NCBI GenBank assembly: GCA_028023455.1
Contig: JAQFVV010000036.1
Location: forward strand, 4,591,576-4,655,575
Direction: 5' to 3'
DNA: 64,000 bases
From: Epiperipatus broadwayi
Lineage: Eukaryota > Onychophora > Udeonychophora > Euonychophora > Peripatidae
Each line of letters opens with the position of its first letter. The first letter of the stretch is position 1. Positions 22,038 to 33,276 of this stretch are shown here, one piece after another. A model generated the notes under the pieces. The model was not told the DNA's origin and made no database searches. It saw nothing but the letters and a program-made list of their open reading frames with translations. Made by a program: the position numbers and the translations under genes.

Positions 22038-22194
22038 CAGGAATTTTAGAAACTAGATCTAAACACAAACTCTGAGCATTTATGAAATAGTTTCTATTCA
22101 GCTTGCAAGCGTGAATCTTTTAGACATGTAATGTCTTCAAACTCAGCATAGCAAGCCAGATAGCTACATGGGCCTGATCTCAGTTCAGCATCAC

Positions 22195-22226
22195 CACATA
22201 GTAGAAGCCTCTGCTTCTACTATGTG
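22195..22226. repeat. 13-bp perfect hairpin at centre of inverted array
   Basis: CACATAGTAGAAG, loop CCTCTG, CTTCTACTATGTG. It is the turning point between the direct and inverted unit pairs. Confidence 0.85.
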
Positions 22227-22370
22227 AGATCAGACCCATATAGCTATCTGGCTTGCTATGCTGAGTTTGAAAACATTACATGTCTAAAAGATTCACACTT
22301 GCAAACTGAATAGAAACTGTTTCATAAATGCTCAGAGTTTGTGTTTAGATCTAGTTTCTAAAATTCCCGT

Positions 22371-22414
22371 CTTTCACTGATGATAGCAAATAGCTTGAAA
22401 TCATGATCTGAAAG
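22371..22414 (+). ncRNA. Hammerhead ribozyme, family 2, unit 3
   Basis: Plus strand: CTTTCA, CTGATGA, TAGC-AAATA-GCTT, GAAA, ATCATGAT, C, TGAAAG. Identical in core and stems to unit 1, on the opposite strand. Confidence 0.7.
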
Positions 22415-22769
22415 TGGAATTAAAGTTAAAGATAGTGAATGCATGCTCTGACATTTATGTAAACATATGCTTGATGGTGTTTTTGGTAGAATGCCACCTG
22501 TTGACATAAATACAAGCATTAGCAAGTTTTTAACTTGTTTTTTGTTTTTCATAAATGTACCTTTGAGGTCTTTCTAGCAACAATATATATTTCAGAGACT
22601 TCTACTATGTGGTGATGCTGAACTGAGATCAGACCCATATAGCTATCTGGATTGCTATGCTGAGTTTGAAGACATTATGTGTCTAAAAGATTCACGCTTG
22701 CAAGCTGAATAGAAACTGTTTCATAAATGCTCAGAGTTTGTGTTTAGATCTAGTTTCTAAAATTCCTGT

Positions 22770-22813
22770 CTTTCACTGATGATAGCAAATAGCTTGAAAT
22801 CATGATCTGAAAG
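22770..22813 (+). ncRNA. Hammerhead ribozyme, family 2, unit 4
   Basis: Plus strand, same core and stems as unit 3, 399 bp downstream of it. Confidence 0.7.
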
Positions 22814-22905
22814 TGGAATTAAAGTTAGAGGTAGTGAAATACTCGCTCTGACGTTTATGTAAACAAACGCTTGAAGGTGTTTTTGGTATAACGCCATCTA
22901 TAGTC

Positions 22906-24489
22906 ATATATATGTTATGTATATATTTGAAATGCGCACCTAAATTTATCAATTTTAACTTTCAATAACATTTTATCTATTATTAATTATTAGTTCTTTT
23001 TTATTAAAGTATTATAGGTGCGATTCAAATATATATATAGGAGCAAAAACTTACTAAAAATATTGATTTTTTGTAAATATTTTATTATACGTCATTTTTT
23101 AAACTTTTTCTTTTGAAAGTACTTTTTCTATTAAACTGTATATTTTTATAAAATCTAATATGGAAGATGCTACAGTTGATTGTCTAAAAATAATTAAGGG
23201 TTGGAAACACTATTGTTTTAATCTGGGGAAGGTATTTTTAATTAAAGTTTTTACTTAAAATGGGATTAAGATTAGAGATACTTTTGTTAAAAACATGTTG
23301 TCAAATCTATTTCTAATCTGGAAATAGATTTGAATTTATTTTTGGATGTTATCTTACTGTTGCATCTTCAAAAACAACCGATAAAGAAAAAGTATAAAAT
23401 GACTGAATTTTGAGTCACAGATTAGATTAGCTACTATTGAGAGAACTGATTATGAACATATTACATGTCCCTTGAAACTTAAAATGATGTAGCAGTAAAT
23501 CCACCTTCCTTCTCGGCCCTCTGGGTCATCATCTGCCACTGCCATAATATCCTGCTGCCCTGAAATGAAGATGGGTCTAAAAAAAGAACTTTGGAATGCT
23601 AATGAAAGTTTGCTGTCACCAAGAAGAATTCATTTGGATCCTCAATTTGCCATGCATGAGCCGTACTTTGAAAATAGACTTATAAAATTTTCACAAGGTA
23701 ACTTTTATGCTACTATTTGAAAATGAATCTATCCTCACTAATCTCAAATCCTGCTATCAAGATTTCTAACGTATTGTTCAATTTTTTCTCTTTTTAAATA
23801 ATATATAATTTGCTTTTAAATAATTTATATAAATTTAATTCTCTCTCATATGCTCTTAACTTTCTTTAACTTTGGTGCGGTCATTTATTTATATGTATTT
23901 ATTATTTGATTTATTTATCTGTTATTAATATGCCAATTTCAAATAATCTGATGAATTGAATTTTTAAAAATCTTTTCTGTCATTTTTTTAACTAAACCTT
24001 CATAAAAAGGTTATTAACATCCCCTTTAATATATATATATATATATATATAATGCATTGTAAATTAATGCGTTCACCAGATTGTTTTATGAATCAACATT
24101 TTAGGTTCGTTTTTAATATAAAAATATATATTTGTTTAACTCTGGATTTTCTACCCGAGGTAAATCCAGAACTCAAGCTAATTAACGCTTTGAAATCTTA
24201 TAAAATATTATTTATTTAATTCTAAAAAAAAGGTGACTTAATTGTTTTATATATATAACTGCTAGTTATTTTCTTTTTTTATACTCTTAAAATATATGCT
24301 ACGTGTTCCAGTTATTGTAAAATCCACAAAGGTGGGATTGAATTATTTTTAATAGTAGGAAAGGGAAGGGGGTGAATCTTAATGTTTCTTTTACTAAATC
24401 AAATTTTAACATATATTTTATTCATTTTAAATCTAAATCTTAATGTTTCTTTTGCTAAATAAAATCTTCATGTATATTTTATTAATCTA
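22906..24489. other. AT-rich region; GC-richer patch at 23480-23700
   Basis: No gene recognised. The 23480-23700 patch is GC-richer (about 45 percent by eye) and could be an exon or an old repeat, but no frame shows a known domain. A hairpin CTGGATT...AATCCAG with an inner TACC-CGA-GGTA lies at about 24142-24170. A TA run lies at 24031-24050. Confidence 0.4.
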
Positions 24490-24493
24490 AATA

Positions 24494-24553
<60 letters not shown>
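24490..24553. repeat. (CT)n(TA)n microsatellite
   Basis: A CT run followed by about 20 TA units. Confidence 0.9.
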
Positions 24554-24554
<1 letters not shown>

Positions 24555-24764
24555 CTGCATAGTGATATTATTTATATAAATTATAGCATTCAAATAAGGG
24601 TCATCTATTTTAAAGCAGTAAATTATATTTCATGCCATTAGTGACATTTATCATTCGTACTGTGTTACTGACATTTGGCCGATCTTCGTGTTTTATATAT
24701 ATGTGCTTCTTAAGCTGGGGGTTGCGACAAGATTGAACCCATAGATTTCTCATTATTTATTCCA

Positions 24765-24950
24765 TATAAAATGCCTCTGATGGTGATCCCGTAAGTTTGG
24801 CACACGCTATGCATATCACTTCTTCATATAAAAAGGTCCCTGGTGGTGACCCCTAAATCTGGCACATGCTATGCCCATCCATTTCTTTATATAAAAGGCC
24901 TCTGGCAGTGATCCCTAAGTATGGCACACGCTATGCCCATCCACTTCATC
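24765..24950. repeat. Minisatellite, three units of about 61-62 bp
   Basis: Units start at 24765, 24827 and 24888. Each has TATAAAA, GGTGA(C/T)CCC, GGCACA(C/T)GCTATG and a CAT(A/C)CA-like end. Divergence is about 15 percent by eye. It is GC-richer than its surroundings. Confidence 0.75.
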
Positions 24951-25800
24951 TTTCGTCCAGAAGCATGACGTTTCCTGTTATTTCTTGGTTATAATGTCAG
25001 TACCGCAAGCTTCTTCATATATTTATTTCTTTTGCTTCATGACCCAATTTTAATGCTCTAATATTAAAATTGTGCTCTGCTTAAAATATATATATAAATG
25101 CCAATTACTTCTATTTTATTAATTAAATTTATTTCAGTCTTATACAGTCCCACCATTGTAACTTATTTCTCTATTTAAGAGTATTTGCCTTGAGGAAAAT
25201 AAAGCATTTGTCTTACTATTGTTAAAATAATTTTTCATTAAATATTTTGTCATAGTTTCAAATATAATCTTTCAAACTTATTTTGTTTATTTTCATGAGC
25301 TCAGTGGCGTGAAAATAGTTTATATCATATGTATAATGAATTTCGGAATGCTCCTACAAATATATGTTAGTCACCATGTTTCAGAACCGTATATAAAAGC
25401 ATTAAGGGTAATTTTATGTAATCCTTTCTAATATTTGATTGGCATTTTAATATTGAACGCACCAAAGATGTGTGTTTATTTGTAATATATTATTTAGCTA
25501 ATAAAGAGCATATGAGAAATAATAGTGTGAATGACACTATGTAATTATCTACCGCTTGCTCGTTCACGCACATACTAATGTACTTAATTTATAAATGTAT
25601 AATAATTTGTCAGTATATTAAAATATATTTTATTGTCTAACTTATTTGAGTAGTTCAAATTCCTTCTTTTCTCCACTTCCAAAAGTAAAGCCTGCTTATA
25701 TGTATTTTAGTTTAGTCATAGTTAATAGATGTCTCATTGTTTTGCTCAGCTTTGGTAATCGGCCAGATTTAAAATTAATTCTCTTGTGCCATCACTACTA
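24951..25800. other. AT-rich region, no gene seen
   Basis: No domain, RNA gene or clear repeat boundary. Confidence 0.5.
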
Positions 25801-25804
25801 TGTT

Positions 25805-25965
25805 ATTCATTAGGTATTAGATCTGGGGCTTAGAGAGTGGGTTCGAATCCAGGCTGGTCCCTGACCTAAATCTCAGGCTTGACTGGGTTTGAAGTACATT
25901 TTGTGAGTTCCAGCTCATGTTAGATGGATAAACATGTTTTGACTGGTACAATATATATATAACAA
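25805..25965 (+). mobile_element. tRNA-derived SINE-like sequence
   Basis: Contains a perfect pol III B box, GGGTTCGAATCC (25839-25850), preceded by a degraded tRNA-like stretch (TAGGTATTAGATC) where an A box would be and followed by a non-tRNA body and a TA-rich tail. No 3' acceptor pairing, so not a working tRNA gene. Confidence 0.45.
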
Positions 25966-27400
25966 GAGTAAAGAAAAATTACAATAAAAGCATAAAAAAT
26001 GTATATATGATAGAATTTCAGAAAAAGCATCCATTGATTTGTTGTTTTATACTAAAAACATTTACTATTTTTAAACAAATGTTATAATGTGCTAAATTAT
26101 TTTCTAGAATAGTTTTTTCTGTTTATCTGCAATGCAAACTATAAAGTGAAGAGAAGGATAACATTTTAATGTTATTTTCAATTATTCAAAATTATTAAAT
26201 AATATCATTAGATACAAATACATATACATATATGTATACAAATTGAACCTGACTTCATTCAAATCTGGATGATTAAAAAATATGAATCACATAATAATAG
26301 CTGAAAGTTAGCATCACCAGAAATGTTTATTCTACTGTCAAGGCAATTTTATAAGTAAATATTTGATAACCATCTTTTGATCTGGTCATTGAGGTTAATA
26401 TAGACAAGACATTTGGCACATAGACTGTATCAGTTTGACATTTCTAAATTTATAGGAATGTAAATAAATCCCATTAATATGAAAACAATAACATTTATGA
26501 ACAAATTAGCTTTGGGGAAAATCAGACTTATTATCTAATTAAAATACATACTAATGACATTTAAATGTTGTTAAAATGACTATTTATTAGTGTACTTTCA
26601 AAACAGGTTATATTTACCTGATTAATGGGATTCATTTAACATTTTATAAATTTAAAAATCTCACTCTGTTACAGACTAATGTGTAACTTCTTTGACAACA
26701 TTAACATCTTAGACTAGAATGAAAGGTGAAAATATATTTTCTATAAACAAGTTGCCTTGAGATCAGATTTGAAATTTCTGATGATAAGTTTGGACTCATA
26801 TCATATATGCATTCATGTTCTGATTATAAAGTTGTATATATCTGTACCATAGAAAAGTAAAATCATTGTATTACAAAAAGTATAAATAGTTTAAGAATAT
26901 TTTAAAGCATGAAAATGCCAAATTGGAAATTAAAATTATATAAAGTATTTCTATTTAATTTACTGAAATAAAAAAATCAATAACTTACTACTAAAAAAAT
27001 TGTATATTTAATTGTCAAAAATCAAATTTAACTAAATTTATTATCATTCTGACATTGTTTCAAATGTTTTAAAAAAATCCCATGAAAGATGTTTGTACTG
27101 AGTCCCTTGGTATACAGAATCTACATTTTATAACATTGGAACGCTATTGTATTTTAAATGTATACTTGTATATATAACTATATACTGTTATTGAATATGT
27201 TCATTTTTTCTAAATATTATTAAAGTTTTATTTCATAATGATAGAATACATTTGGTGTTATTTTGTAAATTTGTTTTCTTTTTAAATAAAGTAGGATTAT
27301 TTTTGCAATTAATGGAGTAGTGTTAAAAAAGTACAGAAATATTTTATGATAATATATATTATAATGGTCAGGAATTAGGTGATATATCAGTCTTACCGTA
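25966..27400. other. AT-rich region, no gene seen
   Basis: Uniform A/T-rich sequence; no conserved frame. Confidence 0.5.
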
Positions 27401-27401
27401 T

Positions 27402-29230
27402 CTGCCATATGAGGGCGCCACTAGGCCATTTGGACCTAGAAAATTTATAAAGTAGACAGATGCGCGCTGTTAAGATCATGACCGTCAGCCCAAGTCACTA
27501 GCTCATGAAGTAGCAGAGGTTTAAAACATTTATTAAATATATTTCTTTTAATAAAGAATAATAAAAGTAATCACTAGATCACTGTCAGTATTAATAACAC
27601 AAAAAAGATTTTATTTACGTATATAATTAATAATGCACAAACAAAAAAGTTAATTTTTATAACGAAAGAAGAAAGTTGTTTTATTCTGGTTCATTAGTTA
27701 TTATTTTATTTGTTTTTAACTTTTATTTTTAATCTTAGAAATGTTGAATATAGATGAGCTACCCAGACCATGCACCTAAAAGACTTTTAAACATTTTGAC
27801 TCCGGGCTAAAAGTCCACAGCCACACCAATGCTCGCTTCCAGATATATATTAGCAACCAATGCAATATGAACATGTTAGCATAGAATCTCGCTGACAGGA
27901 ATGTGCATCTGAACAGCATGATATTATTGGAGAAAACATGAGCTTCAACCAGTATAGGAATGTGCTTCTATCTGGCGAAGGAATCATGTATGTGATAATA
28001 AGAGAAAAATGCTGCATATGGATGAGAGAGCGGTCTTATCTTGCCGACTTATCTTCTCAATCCATAGAACTGGAATGGGTCAGTGGGCAGGAAATATGTC
28101 TGCATCCATTTCAACGATATGACTACCTCTCTTTGTGGTCATGCATTCAGTTGGACTCATCGCCCTAGGTGCTAACACACTTCACATTATATTGATATAA
28201 ATGTCTATATATCTCTCCACCAGCACTGACACAACTAGGAAACAAATAGTCCAAAATCAAAACCCCTTTAAACTAACATATATTTAAACTAGTCTAGCAG
28301 CCATCTGTACTCAACTAACATTTAAATCATTTTATTAATTTAATAAAAATAAACTATTTAGTTTACAGTTTTAAAATCATTCTAAAATGACATTATATTT
28401 AACTTATTTTTTTTCCAGAAATACTATTTTTAACCTATTTTAAAATTTAATAATGCACAAATAACGATGTGTCTTCTACCTTTAAATACGTTTGCAATAG
28501 CAAACCCCACCCTGTTACAAACAGATCTTTTTAGCATGAATAAATAAAAATAAAATACAATACATTTTTTTAAGAGATTACATTGAAAACTTTAGCGAAG
28601 AGTTTAAAATCGCAAAGTTTATAGAAAGATAAAGTTCAGGTTTGATCAGAAAAGAAAGTCTTAAATTCATTTTAAAAACACATAAAGTTTGAAGATTTTA
28701 AACTTAAGAGATTATAATGTTTTTTGTTTAAAATGTATACTTTCCTTTCTTTTTCCAGGCTCGTTCCTTCGCGATGAAGATCTGAATTTATACAAGATCC
28801 CTTTCAGTGAGAGATGACGATTTATGAAGACGCATTTACGATGTTTTCTGAAGATTTCTGCATATGGCACCAGTGGTTCGATCCTAGGATCCGTGGAGAT
28901 GAAAGCTGCCTTAGGCTGGCCGCACCGAAGGAAGCATGATTAAACAGATTACACATTTTTGTTAACAGCGACAATATTTATTTTAACTTTTCAGCAACAA
29001 CGAAATGAATTCAAAATTCTAATTCTCTCTGTAACTAACTAATTATTGTTTTGGATTTCTTTTTATAGTCCTCAGGTACCTTATCTCTGGAATGCAGGAT
29101 TCATCAAACATATTTCATGTCTGTATTTTATTGGTTAATTCAGTTTGTGGCCAAGTAGATTTTGGGTTTTCCACTGAGGTCTGTTTCTCTATCTCTGGGT
29201 GGGAACTCTTATCTATTTCGTAATCATTTT
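27402..29230 (+). other. GC-richer patch with promoter-like and exon-like signals (candidate transcript)
   Basis: Several GC-richer blocks stand out. 27402-27525 has AGGGCGCCACTAG, then TTTATAAAG (about 27437-27445) and GCGCGC about 25 bases further, a layout like a TATA promoter. A strong splice-acceptor-like tract (TTTTTAATCTTAG) ends at 27738, followed by a GC-rich block to about 28170 holding a 76-codon frame (27938-28168) without a known domain. Another acceptor-like tract (CTTTTTCCAG) ends near 28759, followed by a block to about 28930, and TTTCTTTTTATAG near 29069 precedes a third. The blocks may be exons of a non-coding or fast-evolving gene. All inference. Confidence 0.25.
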
Positions 29231-30419
29231 TTTTTAATGGTCATTTTTCCCAAAGGATCTGTTTGTAATTTTTATATTTAAAAATTAAAAAAAATCTTCG
29301 CTATTATTAAAAAGGTTTTTATTTTATACTTTATTTAAAGATTAGAATCTTTGTTTCGATTCTATAATTTTTTTAAAGCTTTGATTTAATATTTAAATCA
29401 AACATATTAATAAATTAATAATTCGTTATTTGTGCATTTTGAACGTTTGCGATTTTAATTCAGTATTAGATATTTAAATGTAACACATATATATATCCCA
29501 TTACAATATATATATATATAAAATATAAGATTATTATAAAGTAAAGTAAATAAATGAATACTTGATATCAAATATAACATGAATAAATAAAATAAATAGG
29601 AGAATAAAATTTGAATACCTTATGTTATTAAAACAATCTTTTAATAATTACGTCATTAGATGTATCACTGGATGGTGTATATTTGAAAATCTCTAGACAT
29701 GGAGGTTAGCTATGAAATATGGAGAACATCTAGTGTATACACAGGCCTAGACTTATAGCCCCAATACATTAATTATAACTTGATAGGATAGGTTATTATA
29801 AGGTTAGTTCTATAAAATTATGTGTTCACTTCTGGGACTGATAGAGAATAATGACTTCTTTACTTTCATTTTGCTAAAGGCATTACAAGGGCATTCACCA
29901 ACATAAGAAATTTATTGTAAAAGTCAAAATATTAAGATAAATGACGACCAAGCTAGTAATTGTACATTACTTAAATTATAGTGAGCATATGTTCAGAAAC
30001 CAGCAGTATATTGTTCCCTAAGGTAGATGACTTTACAGGTATAGCAATGAAAAAATAACAAAGATAAATGTTTAATAACATGATACTGAATAGTAGTATA
30101 CTAAAGGAAAGACAAAATATTAAAAGGCCTATTCTGCAGCTGTTAATCCAAGAATTTTAAAAAGCATGGAAATTTAGCCATGAAAAAAATATCCACAGTT
30201 GATGATGAATAGACTTCATGATCTAGTAAAGAAAAGTATATTATGAAAATTTACAGGAAAAAGAGAAAGGTACTTGAAACAAATTAATTTGCAATGCTTA
30301 TCAAATTTCAACTGCTAAAAATTTGAATCGTCGCTACTTAATATAAAACTAATAAGAACTTTATGCAAGAATATAAGATGTACAATTTATATTATTGTAA
30401 TATTTAAAAGTATAAATAT
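29231..30419. other. AT-rich region, no gene seen
   Basis: No domain or repeat recognised apart from a short TA run at about 29509-29520. Confidence 0.5.
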
Positions 30420-30735
30420 ATATATAGACTATATGTGATTAGAGGGGTTTTGAACCAAGACTTCCAATCTTCGTCTTATACAATCGACATACATGAGCAC
30501 ATACATGTGAAAAAATGATATGATTTCCAGCATACATATTTCATACTGCATCAACACTCATCAGTTGGTCTGGATCACTATCTCTCACAAATATATATAT
30601 ATATTTCGTCACTCCCTTTGGTTTAGCATGAAATACGTATATTGGAGATCATTTATCTTTTTCATATGTATGTGTATCGATTGTATAATATGGAAAGAAT
30701 GACTGAAAGGAACTTAAAAGTCTAGGTTCAAATAC
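30420..30735 (-). mobile_element. Diverged copy of the family-1 hammerhead repeat
   Basis: Matches the body of the 366-900 element (CACTCATCAGTTGG, ATCTCTCACA, GAGATCATTTAT) with about 25-30 percent divergence by eye and an internal TA run. Near 30440 in antisense there is TTGGTTCAAAACCCC, a B-box-like sequence. No TSD found. Confidence 0.5.
30528..30572 (-). ncRNA. Degenerate hammerhead (family 1, copy C)
   Basis: Minus strand: CCAA, core CTGATGA, stem II GTGTTG-ATG-CAGTAT (six pairs, three of them G-U), core GAAA, then TATGTATG, where the other copies have TGCATC. The cleavage triplet is altered and stem I closes poorly, so probably inactive. Confidence 0.5.
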
Positions 30736-31356
30736 AGGCTAATTACATCTACCTTAAGTATATGTACTATACTTGTATTTAAAAATATATACTACGTAAA
30801 TTCAAATTCACTTTTATAGTTTATTTTTATAATAAGTCTGCACTGACGACAAGCATATATATATATGCACACATATGCATGATTGTTTTCAAGATTCAAT
30901 CAACATTTTGTTTAATATATTTGATTAAAACGAACAATAAATCATTTAATTAATTGCTATATTTTTAATGCTTGGAGTATTAGGTTTATTAAATATATTC
31001 TTTAACTATTTTATTCTCAACATGTTATTTTTACACTTATTAGCAGACTTTTAATATTGGAAAATTGCGAGTAAATAAAATATGGCATGTCTTTTTTAAT
31101 TCATAATGCGCACCTAATTTCAAATAATAATAAAAAAGAATAAAAATGTAAAAAAAAATACTTTGTAATTAGGAGCAAACATTTTTTAATTGATTTTAGA
31201 TATTAAGTGTTACTTAGAAAGAATTTCTTTTTTTAAAAGTAAATTATGTTTATTTAGATATCAAGTCACGAAAAAAATAAAATGATAAATTATTTTTCAA
31301 GTCATTTATTTTTCAATGTATTCATTTTGTGTTTTATAAAGTAAAAACAAACTAAA

Positions 31357-31486
31357 ATATATAATGCATAGTGTCAAGCATTGGTGGTCGAGAGGTCAAC
31401 GCGACAGTCTTACAAGCAGTTGCCCGGGTTGTGGGTTCGTTTCCTGGCCGATGCTATGACACATGGAAATATATATATAATGCATA
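31357..31486 (+). mobile_element. Short tRNA-derived SINE with 14-bp TSD
   Basis: The body (31371-31472) has an A box TGGTCGAGAGG (31385-31395) and a B box GGTTCGTTTCC (31434-31444) with tRNA-like 5' and 3' ends (AGCATTG / CGATGCT) that pair partly; it resembles a tRNA of the Leu/Ser type. ATATATAATGCATA at 31357-31370 repeats exactly at 31473-31486 as the TSD. The anticodon stem does not pair well, so it is a SINE or retro-tRNA, not a functional tRNA gene. Confidence 0.65.
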
Positions 31487-31802
31487 TTCAATGTAAAATA
31501 TGGAATAAGAAAAAACCCTGAGAAGTTTAGCACATAGTTAAAAGGGTAGACTCAGAGATAACATTTCCTAATTAACTCCTACTTAAATAATAAAAAAAAA
31601 ATCACCGTTAAATGAATTGAATGGCTATGCTGCATTGAGTCTTCCATTATGGTACAGTAACTCACATGACCTCATCTTCATTTTAACAATAGAGAAAATT
31701 TCTTTATTTTATATGTTGTTTGTTAAAAGATTTGTAAAGATTCACAAACTATTACCTGATGATAAAGTTATAAAATATTAAAATAACTACAATAACTTTT
31801 AT

Positions 31803-31879
31803 AGTAGTAGTAGTAGTCATAGTCATTGTAGTAGTAGTAGTAGTAGTAGTAAGTAGTAGTAGTTAGTAGTAGTAGTAGT

Positions 31880-31918
<39 letters not shown>

Positions 31919-32142
31919 TGGTGGTAATAGTAATAGTGGCAGTTGTAGTAGTTGGTGTGGTAGTTGTAGTAGTGGTAGTAGTAGTAGTGGTGTAGTAGTA
32001 GTAGTGGTAGTAGTAGTAGTGGTGGTAGTGGTAGTAATAGTAGTAGTGGCAGTTGTAGTAGTAGTGGTAGTTGTAGTAGTGGTAGTAGAACCAGTGGTGT
32101 AGTAGTAGTGGTGGTAGTAGTAGCAGTAGCAGCAGTAGCAAC
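31803..32142. repeat. Interrupted (GTA/GTG)n trinucleotide array
   Basis: About 340 bp of GTA units with many GTG, GTT and AGC variants. Long antisense frames of Leu, Thr and Tyr are repeat artefacts. Confidence 0.9.
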
Positions 32143-32143
32143 A

Positions 32144-32203
<60 letters not shown>

Positions 32204-32220
32204 CAACAACAACAACAATA
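32144..32220. repeat. (AAT)n followed by (AAC)n
   Basis: About 18 AAT units then about 7 AAC units, directly after the GTA array. Confidence 0.9.
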
Positions 32221-32560
32221 ACAATAAAGACCCAATATTATTTTCTCTTTAAAGAAAAACATAAGAAATCAATTTTTTTTTATATAAAATTGTAATTCAA
32301 AAAGTAATTTGTCTAAGTCTGACAACAAATATTTTATTTAACTCAGCAGAATATAAAACTAAAACTTCAGGTCTTTTTATATTAAAAACTGTTAAAATTA
32401 GACTCGAGAAATATTATTCATGAAGTGAATAATCTCTATTCTATGTTTCAGATACTCTCAAAATGTCTCCATTGTTTCCGTTATTGGATTTTTATAAGAA
32501 AGATTTTTACAATAATAATTATTTCTCCTCTATATAATAAAAATTATCATATCGTTTTTG

Positions 32561-33068
32561 TAATAACATGAAAGCTAAACACCTTCAAACAGATACGCTT
32601 TAAAAATGCTTACGTGACAGCCAATCAGATGGAATAATGGCATCACATGGGACTCTAAATTCTAAAACACAAACCAGAACTATTAGAAAAAGATGGGACC
32701 CATCTTAATCTATGCCTCAATTATATTTAAATAAGCCAGACTCAAGCATTTTGAACTAAGAGTGTGAAGCTTAAATACCCTCACATTTAATCCACTAAAT
32801 ATTATATATATAAATTAACAACGTGAAATCATCCGATTTACAACGAAGCAATATTTTTTTAAATCTAATGAAATGATATTAATAAATGTAACTAATAATA
32901 TAAATATAATTGAGGCATAGATTAAGATGGGTCCCATCTTTTTCTAATAGTTCTTGCTTGTGTTTTAGAATTTAGAGTCCTATGTGATGCCATTATTCCA
33001 TCTGATTGGCTGTTACGTAAGCATTTTTAAAGCGTATCTGTTTGAAGGTGTTTAGCTTTCACGTTATT
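32561..33068. mobile_element. Foldback element, ~168-bp inverted arms
   Basis: Arms 32561-32729 and 32901-33068 are inverted copies with about 95 percent identity, separated by a ~170-bp AT-rich loop. The arms contain AGCCAATCAGATGG (CCAAT motif), also found in the 52.5-kb foldback. No coding frame and no clear TSD. It could be a palindromic MITE or an inverted SINE/retrozyme pair. Confidence 0.75.
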
Positions 33069-33276
33069 ATAATATTATCTGTTTACGCTTAAATTTAATA
33101 TATTTACATATCATTTTTGTTAAAAAGTATAATTTTGTAATTTATTATAATAGTACTCAACTATGGCAAATGTTTTGTTTGTTTTTTATTCTTTTTTTTA
33201 AATTTGTTATTTATATTATTTATGATTTCTTTTTCTGTTTTATAATTTTATATGTATTATTTAATTAATTTGTTTC

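Larger units (their letters stand above)
21461..22905. mobile_element. Inverted array of ~400-bp hammerhead repeats, family 2 (two direct + two inverted)
   Basis: Units: 21461-21861 and 21862-22207 in one orientation, then 22214-22554 and 22555-22905 in the other. Ribozyme spacing gives monomers of 396 bp (left pair) and 399 bp (right pair). The turn at 22195-22226 is a perfect 13-bp hairpin (CACATAGTAGAAG) with a 6-base loop, and the third unit lacks about 12 bases that the second has just inside it. Unit identity looks above 90 percent by eye. No coding frame. Each unit carries one hammerhead. This looks like two tandem dimers joined tail to tail. Confidence 0.8.

Noticed and set aside
26776-26810. 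CTGATGA near 26776, also 23949 and 31756
   Set aside because: No GAAA block at the right distance and no stems.
27405-27425. CTCF binding site
   Set aside because: Only the GGGCGCCACTA half fits; the other half has three mismatches to the core consensus, so not listed as a feature.
31371-31472. Functional tRNA gene
   Set aside because: Anticodon arm does not pair and TSDs flank it; SINE or retro-tRNA is the better reading.
31823-32262. Leu/Thr/Tyr-rich antisense frames
   Set aside because: Translation of GTA/GTG and AAT arrays in three frames.
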